A stretch of 64,000 nucleotides of DNA from positions 1 to 64,000 of the forward strand of contig JBLIOD010000010.1 in the NCBI GenBank assembly GCA_047639475.1, in the 5' to 3' direction. This DNA is from JAAELZ01 sp047639475 (lineage in GTDB: Bacteria; Pseudomonadota; Gammaproteobacteria; Arenicellales; Poriferihabitantaceae). Of this stretch, positions 43,202-50,940 are shown piece by piece; within the stretch, counting starts at the first letter, position 1; each line of letters begins with the position of its first letter. The notes beneath the pieces were generated by a model that worked only from the letters and a program-made list of their open reading frames with translations, was not told the origin of the DNA and did not search any database. The position numbers and the translations under genes were made by a program.

Positions 43202-43786
43202 ATGAGTCCGGATACGCGCATAACCCAACACTTTGACCGCAGCATTGCGGCGCTCACCGCTTCACTGCCTGCGTTACAAGCCGACATTGCGTTGGCAGCA
43301 ATGGCATTGGTAGATTGCATTAACAGCGGCGGCAAAATATTAATTTGCGGTAATGGCGGCTCAGCCTGTGACTCATTGCATTTTTCAGGTGAGCTATTAA
43401 ACAAAATGGACATGGAGCGCCGCCCACTCCCAGCCATGAGCTTAAGCGCTGACGTTTCCACCATCACCTCAATCGGCAACGATTACAGTTATGATGAAGT
43501 ATTTAGTAAACAAGTTGAGGCGCTAGGTAATCCGAACGACATTCTCGTTGCGTTTAGCACCTCGGGGGAATCAGCAAATATCTTGGCGGCCATCAACGCC
43601 GCTCATAATAAACAAATGCGGTGCATTTTTCTAAACGGTAAATCGGGCGGCAAGATGACCACACTAAAGCAAACCAACGACATAGAACTGCGCGTACCTA
43701 ACAACGAAACTGCGCGCATCCAAGAAGTACACGGCCTTATTATTCACTGCCTGTGTGATTTAATTGATCATCATTTATTCGGATAA
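43202..43786 (+). CDS. gmhA: Phosphoheptose isomerase / DiaA-type SIS protein
   Basis: A 194-residue SIS-domain protein at the place where E. coli has diaA, the DnaA-binding initiation factor. The sequence keeps the sedoheptulose 7-phosphate isomerase residues that DiaA has lost: Glu64 in LHFSGELLNKM, and His at 177 and 182 in IQEVHGLIIH. The phosphate-site serines in FSTSGESANIL are also present. With hldC three genes on, it probably supplies D-glycero-D-manno-heptose 7-phosphate for LPS, though a DiaA role cannot be excluded. The C-terminal CLCDLID resembles DiaA. Confidence 0.85.
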   Translation: MSPDTRITQHFDRSIAALTASLPALQADIALAAMALVDCINSGGKILICGNGGSACDSLHFSGELLNKMDMERRPLPAMSLSADVSTITSIGNDYSYDEVFSKQVEALGNPNDILVAFSTSGESANILAAINAAHNKQMRCIFLNGKSGGKMTTLKQTNDIELRVPNNETARIQEVHGLIIHCLCDLIDHHLFG

Positions 43787-43791
43787 GCCTT

Positions 43792-44391
43792 ATGAGCAAT
43801 CAACCAAGTCAGCTAAGAAATTTAATTCGCAACTCAATTCTTGCGAGTTCGATCGCCCTTTTAAGTGCCTGCATACCTGCGGCAATTGGCGTCATTAGCG
43901 TTACCGCCATCGATTTGATCAAAGAACGTCGCACCATGGGCACCATCATTGACGACAATTTAGCAGAAGCTAGCATTAAAGGCAGCATTCTTAAGGACAA
44001 AAGCATGCGTCCTGGGGTTCATATCAGCGTCACCGCCTTAAATGGGGTGGTATTACTTTCTGGCGAAGTCACCAGTGAAACACAAAAAGCGCACGCAGAA
44101 GATATTGCCAACAGTTATCAAGGCGTGGCCCAAGTGGTTAACCAGCTTGAAATTGCCGGCACCAGTAGCTTAACCAGTCGCGCCAATGACACCCTCATAA
44201 CCGCTAAAGTTAAAACGGAACTCGTTCGCAGCAAAGACGTTGATTCAACCAACATCAAAGTAGTGACCGAGCGCGGCGTGGTTCATCTGCTGGGCATCGT
44301 AACGCCTATTGAAGGTGAAACGGCAGTTGCACTGGCAAAGAATGTCAGCGGCGTAACTCGCATCATTAAAGTATTTATGCCGCCTGTTTAA
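43792..44391 (+). CDS. dolP: BON-domain outer membrane lipoprotein DolP
   Basis: A 199-residue lipoprotein. The N-terminal signal leads to the lipobox LLSAC (Cys near residue 27), followed by two BON domains. The first has GVHISVTALNGVVLLSGEV (about residues 75-93), the second VTERGVVHLLGIV (about 162-174). DolP supports outer membrane integrity and septal amidase control in E. coli. It starts five bases after the SIS gene, in the conserved lpoA-yraN-diaA-dolP order. Confidence 0.93.
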   Translation: MSNQPSQLRNLIRNSILASSIALLSACIPAAIGVISVTAIDLIKERRTMGTIIDDNLAEASIKGSILKDKSMRPGVHISVTALNGVVLLSGEVTSETQKAHAEDIANSYQGVAQVVNQLEIAGTSSLTSRANDTLITAKVKTELVRSKDVDSTNIKVVTERGVVHLLGIVTPIEGETAVALAKNVSGVTRIIKVFMPPV

Positions 44392-44398
44392 ACACCCC

Positions 44399-44884
44399 AT
44401 GAAAAGTGATCACGCCAAGAAAATCTTGGCTCAGCCAAGCGACCTTATAAGCTGGCTGAAGCAAACTGCCAGACCATTGGTATTTACTAACGGTTGTTTT
44501 GATTTACTGCATCGTGGCCACATCACTTATCTGGAAGAAGCGGCAGCATTAGGCGATAGACTGATTGTTGCGCTTAATAGCGATGATTCTGTACGTCGCT
44601 TAAATAAAGGCCCCGAGCGACCTTTGAACTCTTTAGAAGACAGAATGGCGGTGATTGCGGCATTGCACTGCGTCGACGCAGTGTGTTCTTTTGACACTGA
44701 CACACCGCTTGATCTCATCACACAAATTTGCCCCGATCACTTGGTTAAAGGAGGCGATTGGCCGGTTGAGGCCATCGTTGGCTATGAATTGGTTACCGCG
44801 CAAGGCGGTCAGACGCATTCACTCACGTTCAAACACCCCAACTCAACCACCAAATTGGTTAACAAGATTCTCACCTCAGGCTAA
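44399..44884 (+). CDS. hldC: D-glycero-beta-D-manno-heptose 1-phosphate adenylyltransferase
   Basis: A 161-residue nucleotidyltransferase that makes ADP-heptose precursor for LPS, equivalent to the C-terminal half of HldE. The nucleotide-binding HxGH motif is in TNGCFDLLHRGHITYLEEA (about residues 30-48). Other matches are LIVALNSDDSVRRL, ERPLNSLEDR and PDHLVKGGDW. The kinase half is absent, so a separate HldA is expected elsewhere. It follows dolP closely, and a heptose isomerase candidate lies two genes upstream. Confidence 0.92.
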   Translation: MKSDHAKKILAQPSDLISWLKQTARPLVFTNGCFDLLHRGHITYLEEAAALGDRLIVALNSDDSVRRLNKGPERPLNSLEDRMAVIAALHCVDAVCSFDTDTPLDLITQICPDHLVKGGDWPVEAIVGYELVTAQGGQTHSLTFKHPNSTTKLVNKILTSG

Positions 44885-45018
44885 ATCTTTTCCGGCATAA
44901 GTCTCGTTGATTAAGCAACAGCCACCCAATGCGCTGCTCCCTAGTGGCTATCCACACGTTTAATCCCAACCATGAACCAACCCGGTTTAGCGCTGTCGAA
45001 TGGCAATCTTAACTAACA

Positions 45019-45510
45019 ATGTGTGCTCGCACGAAAACCAACCTTTCACTGATTTTCATGATCCTCCTGACATTTAATGCAAATCATTTATTTGCCGCTG
45101 GCAGTAGTGAGCCTGCAGTAGAAGCGGAAGCTTTATCTCATAAAATTGTTGCCACTGTGAAGGCCGGAGAATACCAAAAAGCCATTTCTGAGTTCCGCTC
45201 CTTTATCAAGACAGAGAAAAACAACGCCAATGCATGGAATTGGTTGGGTTATAGCGAACGCAAAAACGGCAACTACAAAGCGTCACTGAAAGCGTATAAG
45301 AAAGCCTTAAAGATAGATAAAAAACACTTGCGCGCGAATGAGTACCTTGGTGAACTTTACCTTAGCACTAATAAGCCAAGGTTAGTCAAAAAGCAACTTA
45401 AGCGCCTAGCAAAGTATTGCGGCGAATGCGAGGAGTACCACCTACTTTCAGCTTCAATAGCGTCATACAACGATAGCGACAAAACCCACGAAGAAGAGCA
45501 CGACTACTAG
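45019..45510 (+). CDS. Secreted TPR-repeat protein
   Basis: A 163-residue protein with an N-terminal signal (LSLIFMILLTFNANHLFAAG) and at least two tetratricopeptide repeats: AWNWLGYSERKNGNYKASLK (about residues 74-93) and the following HLRANEYLGELYLS. It is lysine-rich and has two closely spaced cysteines in KYCGECEEY that could bind metal or form a disulphide. The C-terminus is acidic with His (HEEEHDY). It probably serves as a periplasmic protein-protein adaptor; the partner is unknown. Confidence 0.8.
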   Translation: MCARTKTNLSLIFMILLTFNANHLFAAGSSEPAVEAEALSHKIVATVKAGEYQKAISEFRSFIKTEKNNANAWNWLGYSERKNGNYKASLKAYKKALKIDKKHLRANEYLGELYLSTNKPRLVKKQLKRLAKYCGECEEYHLLSASIASYNDSDKTHEEEHDY

Positions 45511-45564
45511 ATCAAGAAAGCAAGCTTCCAACAAAGTCGATTCCCAGGCCAACTAAACACTGCA

Positions 45565-45588
45565 CTAGCTTTAGCTTTAGCTTTAGCT
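45565..45588. repeat. Four copies of a hexamer (TTAGCT-like)
   Basis: CTAGCT followed by three TTAGCT units. On the minus strand the repeats place a TAA or TAG every six bases right at the end of the glutaredoxin-like gene, giving four successive in-frame stops. Confidence 0.7.
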
Positions 45589-45840
45589 TGCAAATTCGGC
45601 GATCAAATAGTTGGCTATATCAATCGATTCTGGCAGCCATTTTGATTGACCTTGCTCATCAACGATTCTCAGTACGGGCACCGCCCCCCTGCCAGTGGCG
45701 GCTTCTAACTCGTCGTAACTGGCGTCATCTTCCCAAATGTCGCGGAGTTCGATCTCGATGTTTAATTTTTTGATCACGCCTTCGACCCGACCACAAAAGC
45801 CACAATAGTCTCGACGATACAGGATATGTTGTTTCTTCAT
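45583..45840 (-). CDS. Glutaredoxin-like protein
   Basis: An 85-residue thioredoxin-fold protein with a CGFC redox motif in RRDYCGFCGRVEG (about residues 9-21), the cis-Pro in GAVPVLRIV, and the usual C-terminal helix. The start at 45840 gives MKKQHILYRR; an upstream in-frame ATG at 45852 is possible. It is four bases from the DUF192-like gene in the first case and may be co-transcribed with it. It could reduce disulphides or glutathionylated proteins, but the exact class is open. Confidence 0.85.
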   Translation of the reverse strand: MKKQHILYRRDYCGFCGRVEGVIKKLNIEIELRDIWEDDASYDELEAATGRGAVPVLRIVDEQGQSKWLPESIDIANYLIAEFAS

Positions 45841-45856
45841 AGTGCCAAACAAAAGG

Positions 45857-46405
45857 TTACAGTAAGCCGCTGGCGGCCAAATTCAGACTAAGCACCTCGG
45901 CGTTAACTAACCGACTCGCCGTAAAGCTTTCTGTCATTTCCAAAGCGAATTTAAATGGCCCACTTGGCCTATAGTATTGTGGCTGGCCCTCGGTATTCGC
46001 TTCAGGTGACATCCACAACTTATCCACTAAACCGCCTTGTGCGTCAAAAAATATGATATTCAACGGCACGTAGACATTACGCATATGAAAAGCAGTATCA
46101 ATCTCTCCCGAAAAGGGGAATAATATCGCAGTGTTTTCTGCTTGTTTCGGGCAAACCCACTGGTAACCTGCGCGGCGTTCATCGCTTTCGTCGGCCATGC
46201 CCACTGGCAATGTAATATTTTGCTCAGCGCCTAGTTGTAAAACCAAATCCTGCTGGTGCATTCCCACCCATTCGGCAGGATCTATCCGGCAACCTCTGTT
46301 TGGGTCTTCTTGCACAGAAATAATCTGCGCGTGTGTTGCGCAGCTAGCTGCCAAAAATGCACTCACTATCCATTTCGAAATCATACTGGTTCTGTCAAAT
46401 ATCAT
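45857..46405 (-). CDS. DUF192-like exported protein
   Basis: A 182-residue protein with a signal peptide (MISKWIVSAFLAASCATHAQ, from about residue 8). The C-terminal half resembles the DUF192/UPF0127 family: ILFPFSGEIDTAFHMRNVYV followed by PLNIIFFDAQGGLVDKL. Two cysteines (RGCRIDP and WVCPKQ) lie before it. The family's function is not established. It is five bases upstream of, and in the same direction as, the glutaredoxin-like gene. Confidence 0.7.
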   Translation of the reverse strand: MIFDRTSMISKWIVSAFLAASCATHAQIISVQEDPNRGCRIDPAEWVGMHQQDLVLQLGAEQNITLPVGMADESDERRAGYQWVCPKQAENTAILFPFSGEIDTAFHMRNVYVPLNIIFFDAQGGLVDKLWMSPEANTEGQPQYYRPSGPFKFALEMTESFTASRLVNAEVLSLNLAASGLL

Positions 46406-46770
46406 GATATTCCTGCCTAGGTAGAGTTAGCCGTGACACAGCTGAATGCTTTACCTACTATTTTACACTGGAAAAGTCGCGCAGTACTGTTTGATGCCGC
46501 CTTTTCCTTTGGCTTACCACTCCCCTATTCGTCTTCTAATTTACGGCATTTGCGTGGATTATGATTTCTAAAGTTTGCTTCTGAACAGCCATCGTTTGCA
46601 GTTGATAACGCGTTCGAAAGTGTCGGTTTTGAGGATTGAAGCAAAGTAGGCCCTCGCGATTAATAATGCATTGTTACATTGTGAGGTTATAAAACCTCTA
46701 ACACCACCCCAAAAAGCATCAGAATATGAAATCTAATAATAAGCGGATAACCTCTTAAAACCCTTTCCAA
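46406..46770. other. Intergenic region
   Basis: A 365-base stretch without a gene. It has a small hairpin at 46683-46698 (arms GAGGTT and AACCTC). Nothing else is recognised; it may include decayed 5' sequence of the surface-repeat remnant that follows. Confidence 0.4.
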
Positions 46771-47592
46771 TTGCTCGTTCAATCGTTACTTTTCGCACTG
46801 ACATTAGCCAGCACTGACTGCATTAGGACTAACTCCCCTAATACGACTGTGACAGCGGCGCCCGGCAGAAACAGCGTTATATTGGATGCGAGGGGTAACT
46901 CAATATTTCCTGGCTCTGAGGTATTGTCTAGCGGCGCCAACTGCACAGTGACGGTTGATGTCATCGCAACGACCGCGGAAATGCTTCACAATTTTTCTGG
47001 CGAGCTATTATCTGATGACTTCGCGAGCGGCAAAGCCAATGCGACCCTAGAAGTCACGCGCACCGACTTAGCCATCACCAAGTCGTTTACCGACGACCCT
47101 GTCGCCCCCGGCAGTTCGGCCACATTAGAGTTTGTCATTTCTAATTTTGATCGAAGCCATTCTGCTTCTAATGTCTCCTTTAAAGATGATTTAACCGCGT
47201 TGGTTCCAGCCTAATGGGGCTAAGCTTTGGCAGCTTGATATCGAATGATTGCGGCATTGGTTCTATGGTATTAGGGATGGGAAGTGCTAGCATCTCACTG
47301 AACAGCGGCACTATTGGCGCTGAGTCGTTTTGTACAATACGTGTTAGCTTAACTGTTCCGGGGACTGCAGCGAGTGGCGCTTACACCAATACCACCGATG
47401 TCATCACCGCCACGATTGATGGCTCTCCTACCATCGGGAATATGCCTAGCGACGACTTGTATGTAGACACCAGCCCTATAATCACCAAAACCTTCTTAGA
47501 CAACCCGGTCAATACAGGCGACACCACTGAGCTTGAGTTCACCATTACCAATGTCAGCGCTACAACAACAGCGATGAAAACCCATAGCCACA
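46771..47592 (+). pseudogene. Truncated surface protein of DUF11-like repeats
   Basis: A remnant of a large exported repeat protein. It contains a partial repeat (PGRNSVILDARGNSIFPGSE), then the junction ITKSFTDDPVAPGSSATLEF and, in another frame after 47214, a whole repeat ending IITKTFLDNPVNTGDTTELE. This is the DUF11/DUF7933-type pattern with a conserved T-K-x-F-x-D-x-P at repeat borders. A frameshift at about 47212 (FKDDLTALVPA then a stop) separates the halves; one extra base would join them. There is no signal peptide and no C-terminus. Similarity stops at about 47580, next to the mutM stop, and the open frame just continues into mutM antisense. Confidence 0.75.
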
Positions 47593-48411
47593 CTATTTCT
47601 GACAGCTGCTGCAATAGTAAGTCGCTCTTTGCCCCTGAATTATTTTTGTCACTTGTCCAGTTTTACAATTTAAACAAGGTTGGTTCGCTCGATCATAAAC
47701 TGCCAGCGCCTGTTTAAAATAACCCGGCTTACCATCGCTATTGGTAAAGTCTTTTAATGTGGTACCGCCAGCCTCTATCGCTTGCTTCAACACCTGTTGA
47801 ATGACGTCTACAAACAGCACCATACGTTTTAGTGATATTTTATCTGCTGAACGCAGGGGAGAGATGCCCGCAATATGCAACGCTTCACTGGCGTAGATGT
47901 TGCCAACGCCTACCACCACCTGCTGACTCATGATGAATTGTTTGATTGCGGTATTTCTTCCTTTTGCGGCTGTATGCAAATAAGCGCCCGTGAACTCAGC
48001 ACTCAGCGGCTCTTGACCCAAGCTAGCCAGTAGCTTGTGCGTGGCTGCGTTTTCACTCCACAAAAAACTGCCAAAGCGCCTAGGATCGTTATATCTTAGG
48101 CAATAGCCACTATCCAAAATCAGATCAAAATGGTCGTGCTTTTTGAGTTCCTGCTGATCAGGCTTGACGATACGTACCGAGCCCGACATACCCAGATGCA
48201 ACAGTAATGTACCCACATCAAGATCAATCAAGATGTATTTTGCACGCCGTTTCACTGCGGAAATAGTCTGCCCAGCAATTTGTTGTTCTAAGCCCGCAGG
48301 CACGGGCCAGCGAAGGCGGCGATCTCGCACGGTTAGCTGAGCAATTTCGTGCCCTACTAAAAACGGTTCAATGCCGCGTCGCGCCGTTTCGACTTCAGGT
48401 AATTCGGGCAT
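47593..48411 (-). CDS. mutM: Formamidopyrimidine-DNA glycosylase
   Basis: A 272-residue base-excision repair enzyme that removes 8-oxoguanine and nicks the site. The N-terminal catalytic Pro-Glu is in MPELPEVETARRGIEPFL (Pro2). The helix-two-turn-helix has VVVGVGNIYASEALHIAGIS, and the C-terminal zinc finger is CLNCKTG...YYCSSCQK with all four cysteines. Length is normal. Its 3' end is overlapped antisense by the open frame of a broken surface gene, which has no effect on the product. Confidence 0.98.
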   Translation of the reverse strand: MPELPEVETARRGIEPFLVGHEIAQLTVRDRRLRWPVPAGLEQQIAGQTISAVKRRAKYILIDLDVGTLLLHLGMSGSVRIVKPDQQELKKHDHFDLILDSGYCLRYNDPRRFGSFLWSENAATHKLLASLGQEPLSAEFTGAYLHTAAKGRNTAIKQFIMSQQVVVGVGNIYASEALHIAGISPLRSADKISLKRMVLFVDVIQQVLKQAIEAGGTTLKDFTNSDGKPGYFKQALAVYDRANQPCLNCKTGQVTKIIQGQRATYYCSSCQK

Positions 48412-48519
48412 AAAATACGCTATGAGTGGAGAATAAAAAATGGGATGATCGTGACAAAATCAATGCGCTGGGAAAAAAACTAAACTAAAATTGCGCGCTA
48501 TTTCGTCGAGCTTCAAATT

Positions 48520-49545
48520 ATGACACACACTATCACCAACGAGCAAAATCAATCGAGTTACATAGCCAACGAAGGAGAGAGTATCTTGGCCGCAGCACTA
48601 CGAAACGGACATATGTACTCCTACGGTTGCCAATCAGGCGTATGCGGTGCCTGCAAAGCCACTGTGGTTAGTGGTGAAATTGATTACGGTAACAGCGATC
48701 CAAGCACCCTGACTGAAGCCGATAAATCCGCCGGTCAGTGTTTGTTATGCCAAGGCATCCCACTGAGCGATGTGGTTATTAGCGTAAAAGAAATAGAAGT
48801 GGCTAACAGCATTGAAATCAAAACAATGCCGACCCGAGTTTCACAGAAAATTCTCTTAGCACCCGATGTGGTACAGCTATTTTTAACTCTGCCGAAAACC
48901 CAAACCTTAAATTTTCTGCCAGGCCAATATCTACAAATTCAATTGAAGGACGGCAAACACCGTAGTTTTTCTATCGGTAACAACGTAACCTCTGCCAAAG
49001 AGAATGGACTTGAGTTACATATTAGAATTGTTCCTGATGGTCATTACTCCCCCTTCGTGCTGGAGCACCTTAACGTAAAAGATATTCTGCGGATCCAAGC
49101 TCCGTTCGGCACCTACTTTCTGCGAACTGACGAGAGCCGCCCTATTATCATGGTCGCCGGCGGCACCGGCTTTGCCCCTATAAAAGGCTTAATAGAAGAA
49201 GCGATTGAAATCGGTCATGGTCAACCCATTCACTTATTTTGGGGTGCTCGCGCTAAAGCCGATTTGTATTTGGATGATTTGGCAATACAATGGGCGCAAG
49301 ACCATGACTTTATAAGCTATACCCCCGTACTATCAGGTGTGACAGAGGACGACAGTTGGCAAGGGGAAACGGGTTTTGTTCATGAAGCCGTTGCGCGCGC
49401 CTACGATGACGTAAGCGATTACAGTGTTTATGCAAGCGGCCCGCCCATTATGACGGACTCTGTTTTGGGCGCCTTGAAAAGCAAAAACCTAAATACTGAT
49501 TTTTACCATTCAGATGCGTTTGATTATGCTGCTGTTAGCGAATAA
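48520..49545 (+). CDS. 2Fe-2S ferredoxin-NAD(P)H reductase fusion protein
   Basis: A 341-residue oxidoreductase. Residues 1-95 are a plant-type ferredoxin domain with ligands in CQSGVCGAC (about residues 38-46) and a final CLLC. Then come the FAD-binding domain (RSFSIGNN near 148, with the RxxS-like flavin motif) and the NAD(P) domain (MVAGGTGFAPIKGLIEEAI near 208). It resembles CDP-6-deoxy-delta-3,4-glucoseen reductase and the UbiB/Fre-like reductases common in gammaproteobacteria. It supplies electrons from NAD(P)H to an unknown partner. The ATG at 48520 has no strong ribosome site. Confidence 0.88.
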   Translation: MTHTITNEQNQSSYIANEGESILAAALRNGHMYSYGCQSGVCGACKATVVSGEIDYGNSDPSTLTEADKSAGQCLLCQGIPLSDVVISVKEIEVANSIEIKTMPTRVSQKILLAPDVVQLFLTLPKTQTLNFLPGQYLQIQLKDGKHRSFSIGNNVTSAKENGLELHIRIVPDGHYSPFVLEHLNVKDILRIQAPFGTYFLRTDESRPIIMVAGGTGFAPIKGLIEEAIEIGHGQPIHLFWGARAKADLYLDDLAIQWAQDHDFISYTPVLSGVTEDDSWQGETGFVHEAVARAYDDVSDYSVYASGPPIMTDSVLGALKSKNLNTDFYHSDAFDYAAVSE

Positions 49546-49565
49546 GCGGCGCAGTTAACCGCCGC
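49546..49565 (+). terminator. Weak hairpin after the ferredoxin reductase gene
   Basis: Arms GCGGCG and CGCCGC around an eight-base loop directly after the stop, without a T tract. A possible weak terminator for the gene, or for the converging hemY. Confidence 0.35.
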
Positions 49566-49593
49566 TAGATCGGGCCATAAGCTAAGCTAAAGA

Positions 49594-50937
49594 CTAAGGT
49601 TTTTTAACAATCTCGGCTTCAATCACTTCAATGGCCTTAGTCGCTTTTGAAGCGTTTGCTACACCCAAGCGTTGGTCATCTTCCCCCATGCCTGGCGTGA
49701 CTACAGAATCTAACCTGGCAACTGAACCTAAGCCATGAGGCGCTGCCAACGCCGGCGCCAGCGTGGTTACAGACTGTAAACCCTTTTTGTAATAGCTCAG
49801 CGCTGCGACGTCGTCACCCTGCTCTTCAAAGTAAGCACCTAACTCATAGAACGCTTCATAACCCGCACCGAGTTTGATGGCTTTCTCATAATACCCTTTG
49901 GCTTTTTCAACTTGGTTATTGGCCATGTTTAACCGTGCCAAACTTAAGTGAACCATTGCATCGTCTTCGTGCTTTGACAACCAGGTGGTGGCCAAATTAA
50001 TTTGTGCCCGCATATCCCTCGAACGGGTTTTGCCATACAAACCCGCTAATTCGGTAGTCCATCTCTTGCTTATCGCTTTGCGGATAATCGCTTCAGCCGT
50101 TTTAAGGTCTCCTTCCTGAATCAGTTTTTTGGCATACATGGTTGCCATGGTAGCGTCAGTTTTACGCTTCCGCGGCAGCGCTTTGAATTCTTGCTCAGTG
50201 GTGACACCTGACTCATCTAAGGCATCCGTCATTTGAGATTCTCGCGCAAGCAGGTCTAGCTCACAGAGTTGATCATGTCCGATTGCTTTACATTTTTCCA
50301 ACTTAGGCAACAAGCTCGATAATGCCGTCCAGTCTTCGGTATTTTTATAAACATCAGACATTAACCGTAGTACAGTTTTATTCGCCGGCGCCAGCTTGTG
50401 CATAGAGTCTATCAAAGTCTTAGCAGCGCCGTAATCTCCAGCCTGGGTCAACATGCGCGCACGAGTCAGGTCGACGGCCATTCTATTTGCTGGATCACTC
50501 TTTTCCGCTAAGGCCAAATATCGATCACGTTTGATAAAATCTTGGCGTTGTTGAGCGGCATAAGCCACCCCCAGATAATTTAGTAACGGTGTTTGACAGT
50601 GATCTAAGCGCTTAATCAGGTCTTTCTCACCGCCATCCCAATCGCCTTCAATTAAACGTGCATAGCCGCGTAAAGTGTCATTTTGGGCATTTTTACCTTG
50701 ACGCTCCTTGTTCCATTGCTTGGCTTTTTTAGGCGCACGAAAAATACTGAATAGCCAGCCGCATACTAAGTATAGAACAGCAAATGCGGCGACTAAGGCG
50801 ACGACAAATAAGGGTAATTGAATATCTATTATCTGGTCGCCAAAGAAGACCCTAACTAAATCTGTACCCTCAAGCGTTCTGTCACCAAACCAAATACCAA
50901 ATACTAGCGCGACAACAACAATAGTTAATAATTTCAT
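49594..50937 (-). CDS. hemY: HemY-family protein with TPR repeats
   Basis: A 447-residue inner membrane protein of the HemY family (not protoporphyrinogen oxidase). Two N-terminal membrane helices are seen (LLTIVVVALVFGIWFGDR, and LPLFVVALVAAFAVLYLVCG at about residues 42-61), followed by TPR-like repeats, for example EKAKGYYEKAIKLGAGYEAF. The protein is linked to tetrapyrrole metabolism by gene context, but its exact role is not settled. It follows hemX with three bases between, on the same strand. Confidence 0.92.
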   Translation of the reverse strand: MKLLTIVVVALVFGIWFGDRTLEGTDLVRVFFGDQIIDIQLPLFVVALVAAFAVLYLVCGWLFSIFRAPKKAKQWNKERQGKNAQNDTLRGYARLIEGDWDGGEKDLIKRLDHCQTPLLNYLGVAYAAQQRQDFIKRDRYLALAEKSDPANRMAVDLTRARMLTQAGDYGAAKTLIDSMHKLAPANKTVLRLMSDVYKNTEDWTALSSLLPKLEKCKAIGHDQLCELDLLARESQMTDALDESGVTTEQEFKALPRKRKTDATMATMYAKKLIQEGDLKTAEAIIRKAISKRWTTELAGLYGKTRSRDMRAQINLATTWLSKHEDDAMVHLSLARLNMANNQVEKAKGYYEKAIKLGAGYEAFYELGAYFEEQGDDVAALSYYKKGLQSVTTLAPALAAPHGLGSVARLDSVVTPGMGEDDQRLGVANASKATKAIEVIEAEIVKKP

Positions 50938-50940
50938 TTT

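Noticed and set aside
43202..43786. Calling the SIS protein DiaA only
   Set aside because: Position favours DiaA, but catalytic residues typical of GmhA are conserved, so a GmhA label with the caveat was preferred.
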